Assembly: GCF_003115775.1 (NCBI RefSeq)
Contig: NZ_QEES01000005.1
Location: 248,001 to 312,000, forward strand
Source: Cellulomonas sp. WB94
GTDB lineage: Bacteria; Actinomycetota; Actinomycetes; Actinomycetales; Cellulomonadaceae
Length of the DNA stretch: 64,000 nt
Reading direction: 5' to 3'
The notes under the pieces were generated by a model. It ran no database searches, was not told where the DNA came from, and was given only the letters and a program-made list of their open reading frames with translations. Shown one piece after another: positions 56,092 through 64,000 of this stretch; positions within the stretch are counted from its first letter, which is position 1; every line of letters starts with the position of its first letter. The position numbers and the translations under genes are program-made.

Positions 56092-57081
56092 TCAGGCCGA
56101 AGCGCGAGGTACGAGCTCGATCACCGCGACCTGGGTGTCCGGGACCGGTCCGCCGAGGTTCAGCCGGCTCAGGACCATCTGGGCGAGCTGGCGCGCGAGC
56201 AGCTCGGTGTGGACGTCGATCGAGGTCAGCGGCGGATCCGCGAACGGCGCGAACAGCACGTTGTCGACGCCGATGAGAGCGACGTCCTGCGGAACCTTGA
56301 GTGCGAGCCGGCGCAGCCCGGCCATCACCGCGAAGGCCACCTCGTCGTTGTACGCGCAGATGGCGGTCACGGGCTCCGCGCCCGCCCGCCAGACGCGCAC
56401 CGCGTCGGCCGCGAGCCCGACGTCGGGTGCCACGTCGAGCACCACAGGCGCCGGCAGGCCGAGCTCGAGGCAGGCCTGCTGCGCTCCCGCGATGCGAGCC
56501 TTGAGGAAGGCCGTGACGCGCGGGTCGATGGAGGCCGCGTAGCCGATCCGGACATGGCCCTGCTGGGCGAGGTGCCGGACCTGCATCTGCCCGATGGCCT
56601 CCTGCGGCACCGAGAGGCCGCGGTCCTCGGGTCGGTCCAGGTGGGAGCCGATGATCGGGATGCCGCGTCCCTCCATCCTCGCGACGTCGGCGAGCGGCAG
56701 CGCGAAGACGTTGACGACGGCCGCCGGCATGAGCTCCTGCCACAGGGGCAACAAGCCCTGGTCGGCCCGCTGACGGCGGTAGATGGTCGTCAGGCCGTGC
56801 GGCTCCAGCTCGTCGGAGAACTGCTCGAGGAACGCGCTGATGGTCCCGCCCACCGGGACCTCCGGCAGGAGGACGACGACCGTCTCGCTGGTCCCCCGGC
56901 GCAGGGCGCGGGCGGCCGCCGACGGCGTGTAGCCGAGCTCGGCAGCAGCGGCGAGCACGCGTTCGGTCGTCGCCGCGGAGATCGACTGGGTCGGCGTGTC
57001 GTTCAGCACGTAGCTGACGGTGCTCTGCGAGACGCCAGCGAGCGCCGCGACGTCGCGAGCCGTGATGCGCTTGAGGTCCAC
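56092..57081 (-). CDS. LacI-family transcriptional regulator
   Basis: 329 aa from GTG 57081 (GGAAGGA about 8 bases upstream). N-terminal helix-turn-helix (residues 8-27, TARDVAALAGVSQSTVSYVL) with a hinge helix AAARALR. A periplasmic-binding-protein-like sensor domain follows (IPIIGSHLD, ICAYNDEVAFAVMAGL, LIGVDN). The sensor presumably binds a sugar derived from the imported oligosaccharide. It lies between the transporter operon and the divergent hydrolase operon, with matching candidate operators in front of both. Confidence 0.92.
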   Translation of the reverse strand: MDLKRITARDVAALAGVSQSTVSYVLNDTPTQSISAATTERVLAAAAELGYTPSAAARALRRGTSETVVVLLPEVPVGGTISAFLEQFSDELEPHGLTTIYRRQRADQGLLPLWQELMPAAVVNVFALPLADVARMEGRGIPIIGSHLDRPEDRGLSVPQEAIGQMQVRHLAQQGHVRIGYAASIDPRVTAFLKARIAGAQQACLELGLPAPVVLDVAPDVGLAADAVRVWRAGAEPVTAICAYNDEVAFAVMAGLRRLALKVPQDVALIGVDNVLFAPFADPPLTSIDVHTELLARQLAQMVLSRLNLGGPVPDTQVAVIELVPRASA

Positions 57082-57167
57082 TGGCAAATCCTTCCGGTGA
57101 CGGTCCGGGCTGCGAACGGCAGCGCGAGAGCCTGACTCTCGCACGCACGTTCTCACGAAGACACTTG

Positions 57168-57181
57168 CTTATTCGTATGAG
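57168..57181. promoter_or_regulatory. Candidate LacI-family operator between lacI-type gene and GH42 operon
   Basis: CTTATTCGTATGAG is palindromic at 10 of 14 positions around a central CG (CTnATnCGnATnAG). It shares CTTATTCGTAT with the site at 55968. The position can control both divergent transcripts and autoregulation. Confidence 0.6.
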
Positions 57182-57293
57182 TGCAGTGTAGGCATAGACA
57201 CCACTAGCCCGGCCGAGCCGGCTGAGCCAGTGTCGTCCCGCGGACGACCCCGACGATCGCACCCGACGATGGGCGCGCTGGGAGAGACCACCG

Positions 57294-57368
57294 ATGCTCT
57301 GTCACAGGCCGCTTCACGGCACCCCGAGCCACGTCCACCACCGCCCCGCGACGGGTCCGGCCCGATGA
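57294..57368 (+). CDS. Putative 24-residue His-rich leader ORF coupled to the GH42 gene
   Basis: ATG 57294 has GGGAGAG 7 bases upstream and opens 24 codons whose TGA overlaps the GH42 ATG (ATGA at 57365). The peptide contains five His and five Pro (for example PSHVHHRP). GH42 has no ribosome site of its own here, so it may be translated by coupling to this frame. Short length makes it tentative. Confidence 0.35.
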   Translation: MLCHRPLHGTPSHVHHRPATGPAR

Positions 57369-59554
57369 GCGCCGACGCCCCGCGCGACCCGGGAGAGATC
57401 CCCAGCGGCGTCCTGTTCGGTGCCGCGTACTACCACGAGTACCGGCCCACGCCGCAGCTGGACCGCGACCTCAACCTCATGGTCGAGGCCGGCTTCACGG
57501 TGATCCGTGTCGGCGAGTCGGTGTGGTCGACCTGGGAACCCGAGGAGGGCAGGTTCGACCTCGACTGGCTCGAGCCGGTCCTCGACGGCGCCTACGCCCG
57601 CGGGATCCAGGTGATCCTCGGCACCCCGACCTACGCCGCGCCGCCGTGGATGGCGCGGCTGCACCCCGAGATCGTCGGCGACACGGCCACGAACACCCCG
57701 ATGCGCTGGGGCTCGCGCCAGGAGATGGACTTCACGCACCCTGCGTTCCGCTTCTACGCCGAACGTGTCTCCCGCGCGATCATCCGCCGCTACCTCGACC
57801 ACCCCGCGATCATCGGCTACCAGGTCGACAACGAGCCCGGTATCCGGCTCCTGTACAACACGGGCGTCTTCCAGCGCTTCGTCGACCACCTGCGCGCGAC
57901 GTACGGCACCGTGGAGAGGCTCAACGAGGCGTGGGGGCTCGTCTACTGGTCGCACCGCCTGTCCACCTGGGCCGACCTGTGGGTGCCGGACGGCAACGCG
58001 CAGCCCCAGTACGACCTGGCGTGGCGCCGGTTCCAGGCGCAGCTCGTCACCGAGTACATCGGCTGGCAGGCGGACATCGTCCGCGAGGAGGTCGCCGAGA
58101 CCCACCCCGAACGGTTCGTGACGACCTGCATCTCGTACGACCAGCTCGGGGTCGAGGACGAGCGGATCTCCGACCGGCTGACGATCGCGTCGGGCAACGC
58201 GTACTACGAGATGCAGGACGCACTCACCTACCCCAGCACCGAGCCGATGTCGCCGGGCTGGATCGTCAGCGGGGTCTGGGGCGTCTACCAGCTCGCGGAC
58301 CTCATGTACTCCTCGCGCCAGGCGCCGTTCCTGGTGACCGAGACCAATGCCGGGTCCATCGGCCACGGCTCGGTCAACTCGGTCGCGTACGACGGGCAGT
58401 GGCGGCAGTCCGCGTGGGCGCTCGTCTCCCGCGGGGCCCGGATGGTCGAGTACTGGCACTGGCACACGCTGCCCTTCGGCACCGAGACGTTCTGGGGCGG
58501 GGTGCTCCCCCACGACGGTCGTCCGGGCCGCGCCTACGCCGAGATCGCGCGGATCGGAGCCGAGCTCCGCGCCGCCGAGGAGGTCCTCACCGACGCCGAG
58601 CCGGACGCCGACGTGGCCTTCCTCTACGACAGCGACTCCAAGTGGGCGCTGAGCTTCGGCCCCCTGTCCCCCCTGCCGGGGGCGACCGGGTGGGGCGACG
58701 CCGACTCCTACCGGGGCCTCGCCCTCCCGTTCTACCGGGGAGCGTTCGACGCCGGGCTCCAGGTCAACACGATCCGCCCGCGCCAGCTCTTCGGGGACCC
58801 GGGCGGCCGACCGGCTCAGGACCCGCGGGAGTTCGCCGCGCGGCGACCCGTGCTCGTCGTGGTCGGCCAGTTCACCGCGACGGACTCCCAGCTGGAGTGG
58901 CTCGTCGCGTACGCGGCCGCGGGTGGGCACCTCGTCGTCGGACCCCGCACGGGCTACGGCGACGAGGAGAGCCGCGCTCGCGTCGAGGTCAAGCCCGCGA
59001 TCGTGTCGGCGGCCGCGGGCGTCAGCTACCAGGAGTCCAGCAACCTGCACTCCCCCGTGACTGTGACACCCGGCCCGGCATCCGCGTCGGCCGAGCTGCG
59101 TCTCGACGAGGGTGCCGCGGCCACCGCGTGGAGCGACTACCTGGTGCCCACGACCGCCGACGTGCTCGTCGGGTACGACCACCCGCACCACGGCAGCTGG
59201 GCGGCGGTGACCACTCAGCGCCACGGCGACGGCCGGATCACGGTCGTCGGCACGGTGCCGAACCAGGCGCTGGCGACGTCGCTCCTGCGGTGGGCGACGC
59301 CGACCCGCGTGACCCAGGACTGGGTCGATCTCCCGGACTCGGTGCGCGTGACGACCTCACGGGCTGCGGGCGGGCGCCGCATCTGGTTCCTCCACCACTG
59401 GGCGTGGGGCGAGGCCGACGTCACCTGCCCTCGCGACCTCGACGACGTCCTGGCACCGGACACCACGGTGCTCGCCGGTCACACGATCCGGCTCGGCCCG
59501 TGGGACGTCCGTGTCCTCGTGGACCACCCTTCTGACGACCGGAGCAGCTCATGA
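57365..59554 (+). CDS. GH42 family beta-galactosidase (or beta-galactosidase/arabinosidase)
   Basis: 729 aa from ATG 57365; in-frame ATGs further upstream (57269) would add a non-conserved Arg/Pro-rich stretch. GH42 fold: GAAYYHEYRPTPQLDRDLNL start, acid/base Glu157 in YQVDNEPG, nucleophile Glu327 in FLVTETNAG, then trimerisation and C-terminal beta domains. No signal peptide, so cytoplasmic. It removes terminal beta-galactosyl (some members alpha-arabinosyl) residues from oligosaccharides. First main gene of the GH42-GH43-GH3 operon, divergent from the LacI gene. Confidence 0.9.
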   Translation: MSADAPRDPGEIPSGVLFGAAYYHEYRPTPQLDRDLNLMVEAGFTVIRVGESVWSTWEPEEGRFDLDWLEPVLDGAYARGIQVILGTPTYAAPPWMARLHPEIVGDTATNTPMRWGSRQEMDFTHPAFRFYAERVSRAIIRRYLDHPAIIGYQVDNEPGIRLLYNTGVFQRFVDHLRATYGTVERLNEAWGLVYWSHRLSTWADLWVPDGNAQPQYDLAWRRFQAQLVTEYIGWQADIVREEVAETHPERFVTTCISYDQLGVEDERISDRLTIASGNAYYEMQDALTYPSTEPMSPGWIVSGVWGVYQLADLMYSSRQAPFLVTETNAGSIGHGSVNSVAYDGQWRQSAWALVSRGARMVEYWHWHTLPFGTETFWGGVLPHDGRPGRAYAEIARIGAELRAAEEVLTDAEPDADVAFLYDSDSKWALSFGPLSPLPGATGWGDADSYRGLALPFYRGAFDAGLQVNTIRPRQLFGDPGGRPAQDPREFAARRPVLVVVGQFTATDSQLEWLVAYAAAGGHLVVGPRTGYGDEESRARVEVKPAIVSAAAGVSYQESSNLHSPVTVTPGPASASAELRLDEGAAATAWSDYLVPTTADVLVGYDHPHHGSWAAVTTQRHGDGRITVVGTVPNQALATSLLRWATPTRVTQDWVDLPDSVRVTTSRAAGGRRIWFLHHWAWGEADVTCPRDLDDVLAPDTTVLAGHTIRLGPWDVRVLVDHPSDDRSSS

Positions 59555-61050
59555 CGATCGACCTCAAGAACCCGTCCATCGCCGGCTTCCACCCGGACCC
59601 CAGCGTCGTCCGCGTGGGCGAGGACTACTACGTCGCCTGCTCGACGTTCGAGTACCTGCCCGGCATCCCGGTGTTCCACAGCCGAGACCTGTCGACGTGG
59701 ACCCTCATCGGTCACGTCGCCGAGCGGGTCGGGCAGCTCGCCGTCGAGCAGGTGCCGACCGGGGGCGGCGCCTGGGCGCCGACGATCCGGTACCACGACG
59801 GCACGTTCTGGATCGCGATCACCGACGCGCTCGGGCGGAACACGATGCTCTTCAGCGCGACCGACCCGGCCGGGCCGTGGAGCGACGGCGTGCCCGTCGA
59901 GGGCATCAACGGCATCGACCCGGACCTCGCCTGGGACGAGGACGGCACGTGCTACATGACGTACTCGGCCCTGCGGCTCGTCGGCGACGAGCTCGGCACG
60001 CACCACGGCATCGAGCAGGTCCGCATCGATCCCCATGCCGCCAAGGCGCTCGAGGAGCCGCGGTCGATGTGGTCGGGGACCGGCCTGATGTTCCCTGAGG
60101 CCCCGCACCTCTACCAGCGCGACGGCTGGTGGTACCTCATGATCGCCGAGGGCGGCACGGAGCGTGGCCACTCGGTCAGCATCGCCCGGAGCAGCCGGCC
60201 CGACGGACCGTTCGAGGGCAACCCGGCGAACCCCATCCTGTCCGCCCGGAGCACCAGCCGGCCCGTCCAGAACACCGGGCACGGCGACCTCGTGCGCACC
60301 CCGGACGGCGAGTGGGTCATGGTCCTGCTCGGGATGCGCACCACGGGCGGGACCCGCGCGTTCTCCCCCATGGGTCGCGAGACCTTCTCCACGCACGTCA
60401 CCTGGGTCGACGGGTGGCCCACCGCTGAGCCCGTGATCCTCACCGCACCCGCGTCGGGCAGCTTCGAGGACACGTTCGACGAGGCCGAGCTCGGCGGGGA
60501 GTGGATCGCGGTGCGCCGACTGCCCGCCGAGGTCGCCGACCTCACGGAGCGCCCCGGCCACCTCGTCCTGCACGGCGACGGCACCGACATGTCCAGCTCA
60601 CGGCCGCAGTTCGTCGGGTTCCGGCAGGCGCACCACCGCATGCGCTGGGCCGCCGACGTCGACGCCACGGCGGGCACCGGCGGGCTGACCCTGCGCTACG
60701 ACGAGGCGCACCACTACGACATCGAGGTGGGGGACGGCATCATCGTCGCGCGGGGCCACCTCGCGAGCCTTCAGCAGACGTGGTGCACCCCGGCACCGGC
60801 TCCGGAGGCTCCGCTGACCCTGTGGATCGAGACCGTGCCGGTCCAGTTCAGCGGGTTCGAGAACATGGGCTCGGACACCGTCCGCCTCGGGTACGACGGT
60901 CCCGACGGACCCGTCGCACTGGCCGAGCTCGACGGCCGCTACCTCTCCGCCGAGGTCACCGCGTCCTTCACCGGCCGTGTGCTGGGCGTGTACGCCCGTG
61001 ACGGCCTCATCGCCGTCGACACCGTCCGGTACGACGGCCGCGACGACTGA
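59551..61050 (+). CDS. GH43 family beta-xylosidase / alpha-L-arabinofuranosidase
   Basis: 499 aa; ATG overlaps the GH42 stop (ATGA) and GGAG lies upstream. Five-blade propeller with Asp16 (GFHPDPSVV), Asp123 (GIDPDLAWDEDG) and Glu183 (MFPEAPHLY) as catalytic residues. The C-terminal 190 residues are the beta-sandwich domain typical of beta-xylosidases (GSFEDTFDEAELGGEW onward). No signal peptide. It acts on xylo- or arabino-oligosaccharides in the cytoplasm; the exact sugar cannot be read from sequence. Confidence 0.92.
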   Translation: MTIDLKNPSIAGFHPDPSVVRVGEDYYVACSTFEYLPGIPVFHSRDLSTWTLIGHVAERVGQLAVEQVPTGGGAWAPTIRYHDGTFWIAITDALGRNTMLFSATDPAGPWSDGVPVEGINGIDPDLAWDEDGTCYMTYSALRLVGDELGTHHGIEQVRIDPHAAKALEEPRSMWSGTGLMFPEAPHLYQRDGWWYLMIAEGGTERGHSVSIARSSRPDGPFEGNPANPILSARSTSRPVQNTGHGDLVRTPDGEWVMVLLGMRTTGGTRAFSPMGRETFSTHVTWVDGWPTAEPVILTAPASGSFEDTFDEAELGGEWIAVRRLPAEVADLTERPGHLVLHGDGTDMSSSRPQFVGFRQAHHRMRWAADVDATAGTGGLTLRYDEAHHYDIEVGDGIIVARGHLASLQQTWCTPAPAPEAPLTLWIETVPVQFSGFENMGSDTVRLGYDGPDGPVALAELDGRYLSAEVTASFTGRVLGVYARDGLIAVDTVRYDGRDD

Positions 61051-61100
61051 CCCGCGGATTCCTGAGCCCCCCTCGCACCCACCACTGCTTTCGGAGAGTC

Positions 61101-63398
61101 ATGACCACCATCGATCCGCACGCCCCGGTCGCACCCCCGGCCCTCGACATCCCCGCGATCCTCGCGGACCTCACCCTCAAGGAGAAGGCCGCCCTGCTCG
61201 ACGGCTCGGACTTCTGGCACACCGAGCCGATCGAGCGGCTCGGCGTGCCCGCGATCATGGTTACCGACGGCCCGCACGGCGTGCGCAAGCAGCCCGAGCA
61301 CGGTGACCACCTGGGCCTCGGCGACAGCGTGCCTGCGACCTGCTTCCCGCCGGCCGCCGGCCTGGCGTCCTCGTGGGACGTCGACCTGCTGCATCGCGTC
61401 GGCGAGGCGCTCGGCGACGAGTGCCGCGCCCAGCAGGTCGCCGTCCTCCTGGGCCCCGGCGTCAACATGAAGCGCTCGCCGCTGTGCGGCCGGAACTTCG
61501 AGTACTTCTCCGAGGACCCGTTCCTCGCCGGCCGGCTGGCCGCGTCGGTCGTGCGCGGGGTGCAGTCCCGCGGGGTGGGCACCTCGCTCAAGCACTTCGC
61601 CGCCAACAACCAGGAGACCGACCGCATGACGGTCTCGGCGGAGGTCGACGAGCGGACCCTGCGCGAGATCTACCTCCCGGCGTTCGAGCACGTCGTCGCG
61701 ACCGCGCAGCCGTGGACCGTCATGTGCTCCTACAACAAGATCAACGGGGTGTACGCCTCGGAGGACCACTGGCTGCTCACCGAGGTGCTCCGGGACGAGT
61801 GGGGCTACGACGGGCTCGTCGTGTCCGACTGGGGCGCCGTCAACGAGCGCGACCTGGCGGTCGCCGCCGGGCTCGACCTCGAGATGCCGTCCTCGAGCGG
61901 AGCCGGAGCACGCACGATCGTCGCGGCCGTGGCGAACGGCACGCTCGACGAGGCCGATGTCGATCGCGCCGCCGGCCGGGTCCTCGGGCTGGTGAACCGG
62001 TCCCTCCCGGCACTCGTGCCCGCGCCCGACTTCGACGTCGACGCCCATCACGCCCTCGCCGGTGAGGCCGCGGCGGCCAGTGCGGTGCTCCTGAAGAACG
62101 ACGGCGGCGTGCTGCCGCTGGACGCCGGCCGAGGCGGCCGCATCGCGGTCATCGGCGAGCTCGCTCGCACTCCCCGCTATCAGGGCGCAGGCAGCTCGCA
62201 GGTGTGCCCGATGCGGCTGGACGACGCGCTGTCGGCGCTCACGCGCGCCGTGGCAGGCGCCCGACCGGTCAGCTTCGCTGCCGGCTACGTCGTCGAGTCC
62301 GACGCCGCAGACCCCGCTCTCGTCGCCGAGGCGGTCGAGGCAACCCGCGACGCGGACGTCGTCCTGCTGTTCCTCGGCCTGCCCGCGTCGTACGAGTCCG
62401 AGGGCTACGACCGCGACCACATGGACCTCCCCGACCCGCAGGTGGCTCTGCTCGAGGCCGTCGCCGCGGTCAACAGCAACGTCGTCGTCGTGCTCTCCAA
62501 CGGGTCCGCCGTCGCGATGCCGTGGGAGCACCACGCCCGGGCGGTCCTCGAGGGCTGGCTGCTCGGCCAGGCGGGCGGGTCAGCCGTCGCCGACCTCCTC
62601 CTCGGCACCGTCAACCCCTCAGGGAAGCTCGCCGAGACGCTGCCGCTCCGCCAGGTCGACAACCCCACCGTCGGGGCCTTCCCCGGCGAGCACGAGCAGG
62701 TGCGCTACGGCGAGGGGCTCCTCATCGGCTACCGGTGGTACGACTCGCGTGGCATGGCCGTCGCCTACCCGTTCGGGCACGGGCTGTCCTACACGACGTT
62801 CACCTACTCCGACGTCGAGGTCGAGGTGCTGGACGACGTCGACACCACCGTCGCGGTCTCCGTCACGGTGACCAACGCCGGTGACCGCGCAGGTCAGGAG
62901 ACGGTGCAGGTCTACGTCGCCGACCCGGACAGCGAGGTGTTCCGTCCCGAGCAGGAGCTCAAGGGGTTCGCCAAGGTGTCACTCGAGCCGGGTGCGAGCA
63001 CGCGCGTCACGATCGAGCTCGATGCTCGCGCGTTCTCGTGGTGGCACACGTCGCTGCACCGCTGGGTCGTGGAGAGCGGCACGTTCGAGATCCGGGTCGG
63101 CTCGTCCTCGCGCGACATCCGCAGCACCGTCACGATCGAGCTGCCCGGCGACGACCTCACCCCGGCGCTCGCCCCGGACTCCACCGCGTCGGCGTGGCTC
63201 GACCACCCCACCGCGGGGCCGCGCCTCCTGGCTCAGCTCCAGGCCGCGAGCGGCGGTGTCGCCGACATGTTGTTCGACCCGCAGAACGGCGCGATGATCC
63301 GCGCCATCCCCCTGGTCCGCCTGAGCCGGTTCCCCGGCTTCCCGGTCCGCGAGGAGGACATCGCGGACCTGGCGGCCGAGGCGAACGCGCACAGGTGA
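61101..63398 (+). CDS. GH3 family beta-glucosidase/beta-xylosidase
   Basis: 765 aa with GGAGAG just before the ATG. N-terminal TIM barrel with KHFAANNQETDR and the nucleophile Asp243 in VVSDWGAV. The (alpha/beta)6 domain contains the acid/base region (SSNGSAV-type loop around VVVLSNGSAVAMPWE), and a fibronectin III-like domain follows (VSVTVTNAGDRAGQETVQVYV). A 90-residue C-terminal extension follows the FnIII part. No signal peptide. It hydrolyses beta-linked gluco- or xylo-oligosaccharides. Last gene of the operon; a strong hairpin follows at 63439. Confidence 0.93.
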   Translation: MTTIDPHAPVAPPALDIPAILADLTLKEKAALLDGSDFWHTEPIERLGVPAIMVTDGPHGVRKQPEHGDHLGLGDSVPATCFPPAAGLASSWDVDLLHRVGEALGDECRAQQVAVLLGPGVNMKRSPLCGRNFEYFSEDPFLAGRLAASVVRGVQSRGVGTSLKHFAANNQETDRMTVSAEVDERTLREIYLPAFEHVVATAQPWTVMCSYNKINGVYASEDHWLLTEVLRDEWGYDGLVVSDWGAVNERDLAVAAGLDLEMPSSSGAGARTIVAAVANGTLDEADVDRAAGRVLGLVNRSLPALVPAPDFDVDAHHALAGEAAAASAVLLKNDGGVLPLDAGRGGRIAVIGELARTPRYQGAGSSQVCPMRLDDALSALTRAVAGARPVSFAAGYVVESDAADPALVAEAVEATRDADVVLLFLGLPASYESEGYDRDHMDLPDPQVALLEAVAAVNSNVVVVLSNGSAVAMPWEHHARAVLEGWLLGQAGGSAVADLLLGTVNPSGKLAETLPLRQVDNPTVGAFPGEHEQVRYGEGLLIGYRWYDSRGMAVAYPFGHGLSYTTFTYSDVEVEVLDDVDTTVAVSVTVTNAGDRAGQETVQVYVADPDSEVFRPEQELKGFAKVSLEPGASTRVTIELDARAFSWWHTSLHRWVVESGTFEIRVGSSSRDIRSTVTIELPGDDLTPALAPDSTASAWLDHPTAGPRLLAQLQAASGGVADMLFDPQNGAMIRAIPLVRLSRFPGFPVREEDIADLAAEANAHR

Positions 63399-63438
63399 CC
63401 TCTCGGCCGGGTGCCTGCTCGAGCCGCGAGGCCAGGCA

Positions 63439-63470
63439 CCTGGTCGGGCCCCGGTCGGGCCCGGACCAGG
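63439..63470. terminator. Strong hairpin terminator after the GH operon
   Basis: CCTGGTC-GGGCCC pairs with GGGCCC-G-GACCAGG over a five-base loop: 13 pairs with one bulged G. An overlapping alternative stem (GGTGCCTG / CAGGCACC, 63410-63440) lies just upstream. No T-run. Confidence 0.75.
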
Positions 63471-63545
63471 GACAAAGCCGGGCCTCCGGCCGCCACCGAG
63501 CGACCCGCCGGGGCGGTCCCGCTGCCCGCCCGTGCGTGGGCGTCC

Positions 63546-63551
63546 TAGGCT
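63546..63551 (+). promoter_or_regulatory. Leaderless-type -10 (TAGGCT) of the PAC2 gene
   Basis: CCTAGGCT, then GACGGG, then ATG 63558. Fifth instance of the exact octamer and spacing in this window. Confidence 0.6.
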
Positions 63552-63557
63552 GACGGG

Positions 63558-64000
63558 ATGACCGAGCAGGCGCACCCGCCGACCGAGCTCCCCCCGAGGG
63601 AGACGATCCTGCTTGCCGCCTTCGAGGGTTGGAACGATGCGGGCTCCGCAGCGAGCCAGGCCCTCGAGCACCTCCACGAGGTGTGGGGCGCCGAGCAGGT
63701 CGACGAGCTGGACCCCGAGGAGTACCACGACTTCCAGGTGAACCGGCCGGTGCTCGGCATCGGCCCCGACGGTCGCCGTGAGATCACCTGGCCGACGACG
63801 GCCGTCGCGGTCGCGACGGCACCACGGTCCGGGCGGCAGGTCGTGCTGGTCCACGGGATCGAGCCGTCGATGCGTTGGCGCCGGTACTGCACGGAGCTGC
63901 TCGACATCGCCGCGGGACTCGGCGTCAACACCGTCATCACCGTCGGCGCGCTCCTCGCGGACGTGCCCCACACCCGCCCGATCCCGGTCACCGCGACGAG
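63558..64000 (+). CDS. PAC2-family protein (partial, runs off the window)
   Basis: The first 147 codons are visible; the frame is open to the right edge. The sequence has PAC2 features: ILLAAFEGWNDAGSAASQAL near the start, then FQVNRPVL, VVLVHGIEPSMRWRRY and NTVITVGALLADVPHTRP. Eukaryotic relatives are proteasome-assembly chaperones. The bacterial role is unsettled, but these genes co-occur with the Pup-proteasome region in actinobacteria. The start is fixed by CCTAGGCT six bases upstream. Confidence 0.88.
   Translation, partial: MTEQAHPPTELPPRETILLAAFEGWNDAGSAASQALEHLHEVWGAEQVDELDPEEYHDFQVNRPVLGIGPDGRREITWPTTAVAVATAPRSGRQVVLVHGIEPSMRWRRYCTELLDIAAGLGVNTVITVGALLADVPHTRPIPVTAT

Noticed and set aside
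1-64000. tRNA, rRNA, riboswitch, prophage, transposase or IS ends
   Set aside because: I looked through the intergenic spacers and saw no cloverleaf with a T-loop consensus, no known riboswitch core, no integrase/transposase frame and no flanking target duplications.

Overview
The window is very GC-rich (roughly 72% by eye), dense, and full of GTG starts and ATGA/GTGA overlaps. It encodes a complete Pup-proteasome system, the actinobacterial his/trp neighbourhood, a 2-methylcitrate cluster and cytoplasmic plant-glycan hydrolases. This points to an actinobacterium, probably of the Micrococcales and plausibly Cellulomonas-like. The family-level guess is inference. I found no tRNA, rRNA, CRISPR array, insertion sequence or phage gene. 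No gap between genes exceeds 300 bases.

Layout. (1) 62-4461, minus: a pyruvate/2-oxoacid:ferredoxin oxidoreductase operon (gamma, alpha, beta) ending in a GltD-like flavoprotein fused to a two-cluster ferredoxin. (2) 4717-7156: NhaA antiporter, then a convergent ECF sigma factor-ogt pair. (3) 7251-10989, plus: prpD-prpB-prpC with a possible coupled leader ORF, closed by a 16-bp terminator shared with convergent pyk. (4) 12587-20280, minus: gltB followed by two diverged gltD copies; the copy next to gltB has a one-base frameshift. A near-perfect CRP/GlxR-type palindrome lies upstream of gltB. (5) 20437-28710, minus: hisI-trpE-four small membrane proteins-trpC-trpB-trpA-lgt. (6) 28736-33975: a heterodimeric ABC exporter and a TIGR03085 gene sit between hisI and hisF. 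(7) 33991-48641: the Pup-proteasome region (M50 protease, trmI, ARC/Mpa, dop, then pup-prcB-prcA-pafA-FKBP lipoprotein). It is interrupted between dop and pup by a giant oppositely oriented membrane-protein gene that carries a frameshift. (8) 48723-50577: a RecB-type Fe-S nuclease and a HAD phosphatase. (9) 50664-63398: a 13-kb carbohydrate locus with an Opp-type ABC importer, a LacI regulator and the operon GH42-GH43-GH3. (10) 63558-64000: start of a PAC2-family gene cut by the window edge.

How the parts work together. The Pup genes make a full tagging and degradation cycle: Dop deamidates Pup-Gln, PafA ligates it to substrates, ARC/Mpa unfolds them, and PrcAB degrades them. The glycan locus reads as import of oligosaccharides through the lipoprotein-dependent transporter, then cytoplasmic hydrolysis by three enzymes without signal peptides. 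One LacI repressor probably controls both transcription units through a shared 11-mer.

The most notable regulatory signal is an exact CCTAGGCT-N6-start-codon arrangement at five genes (pyk, dop, M50 protease, recB-like, PAC2). This is the geometry expected of leaderless transcripts. Two clear frameshifts, and a suspicious start at nhaA, are each explained by one missing base, so sequence accuracy should be considered before calling real pseudogenes.
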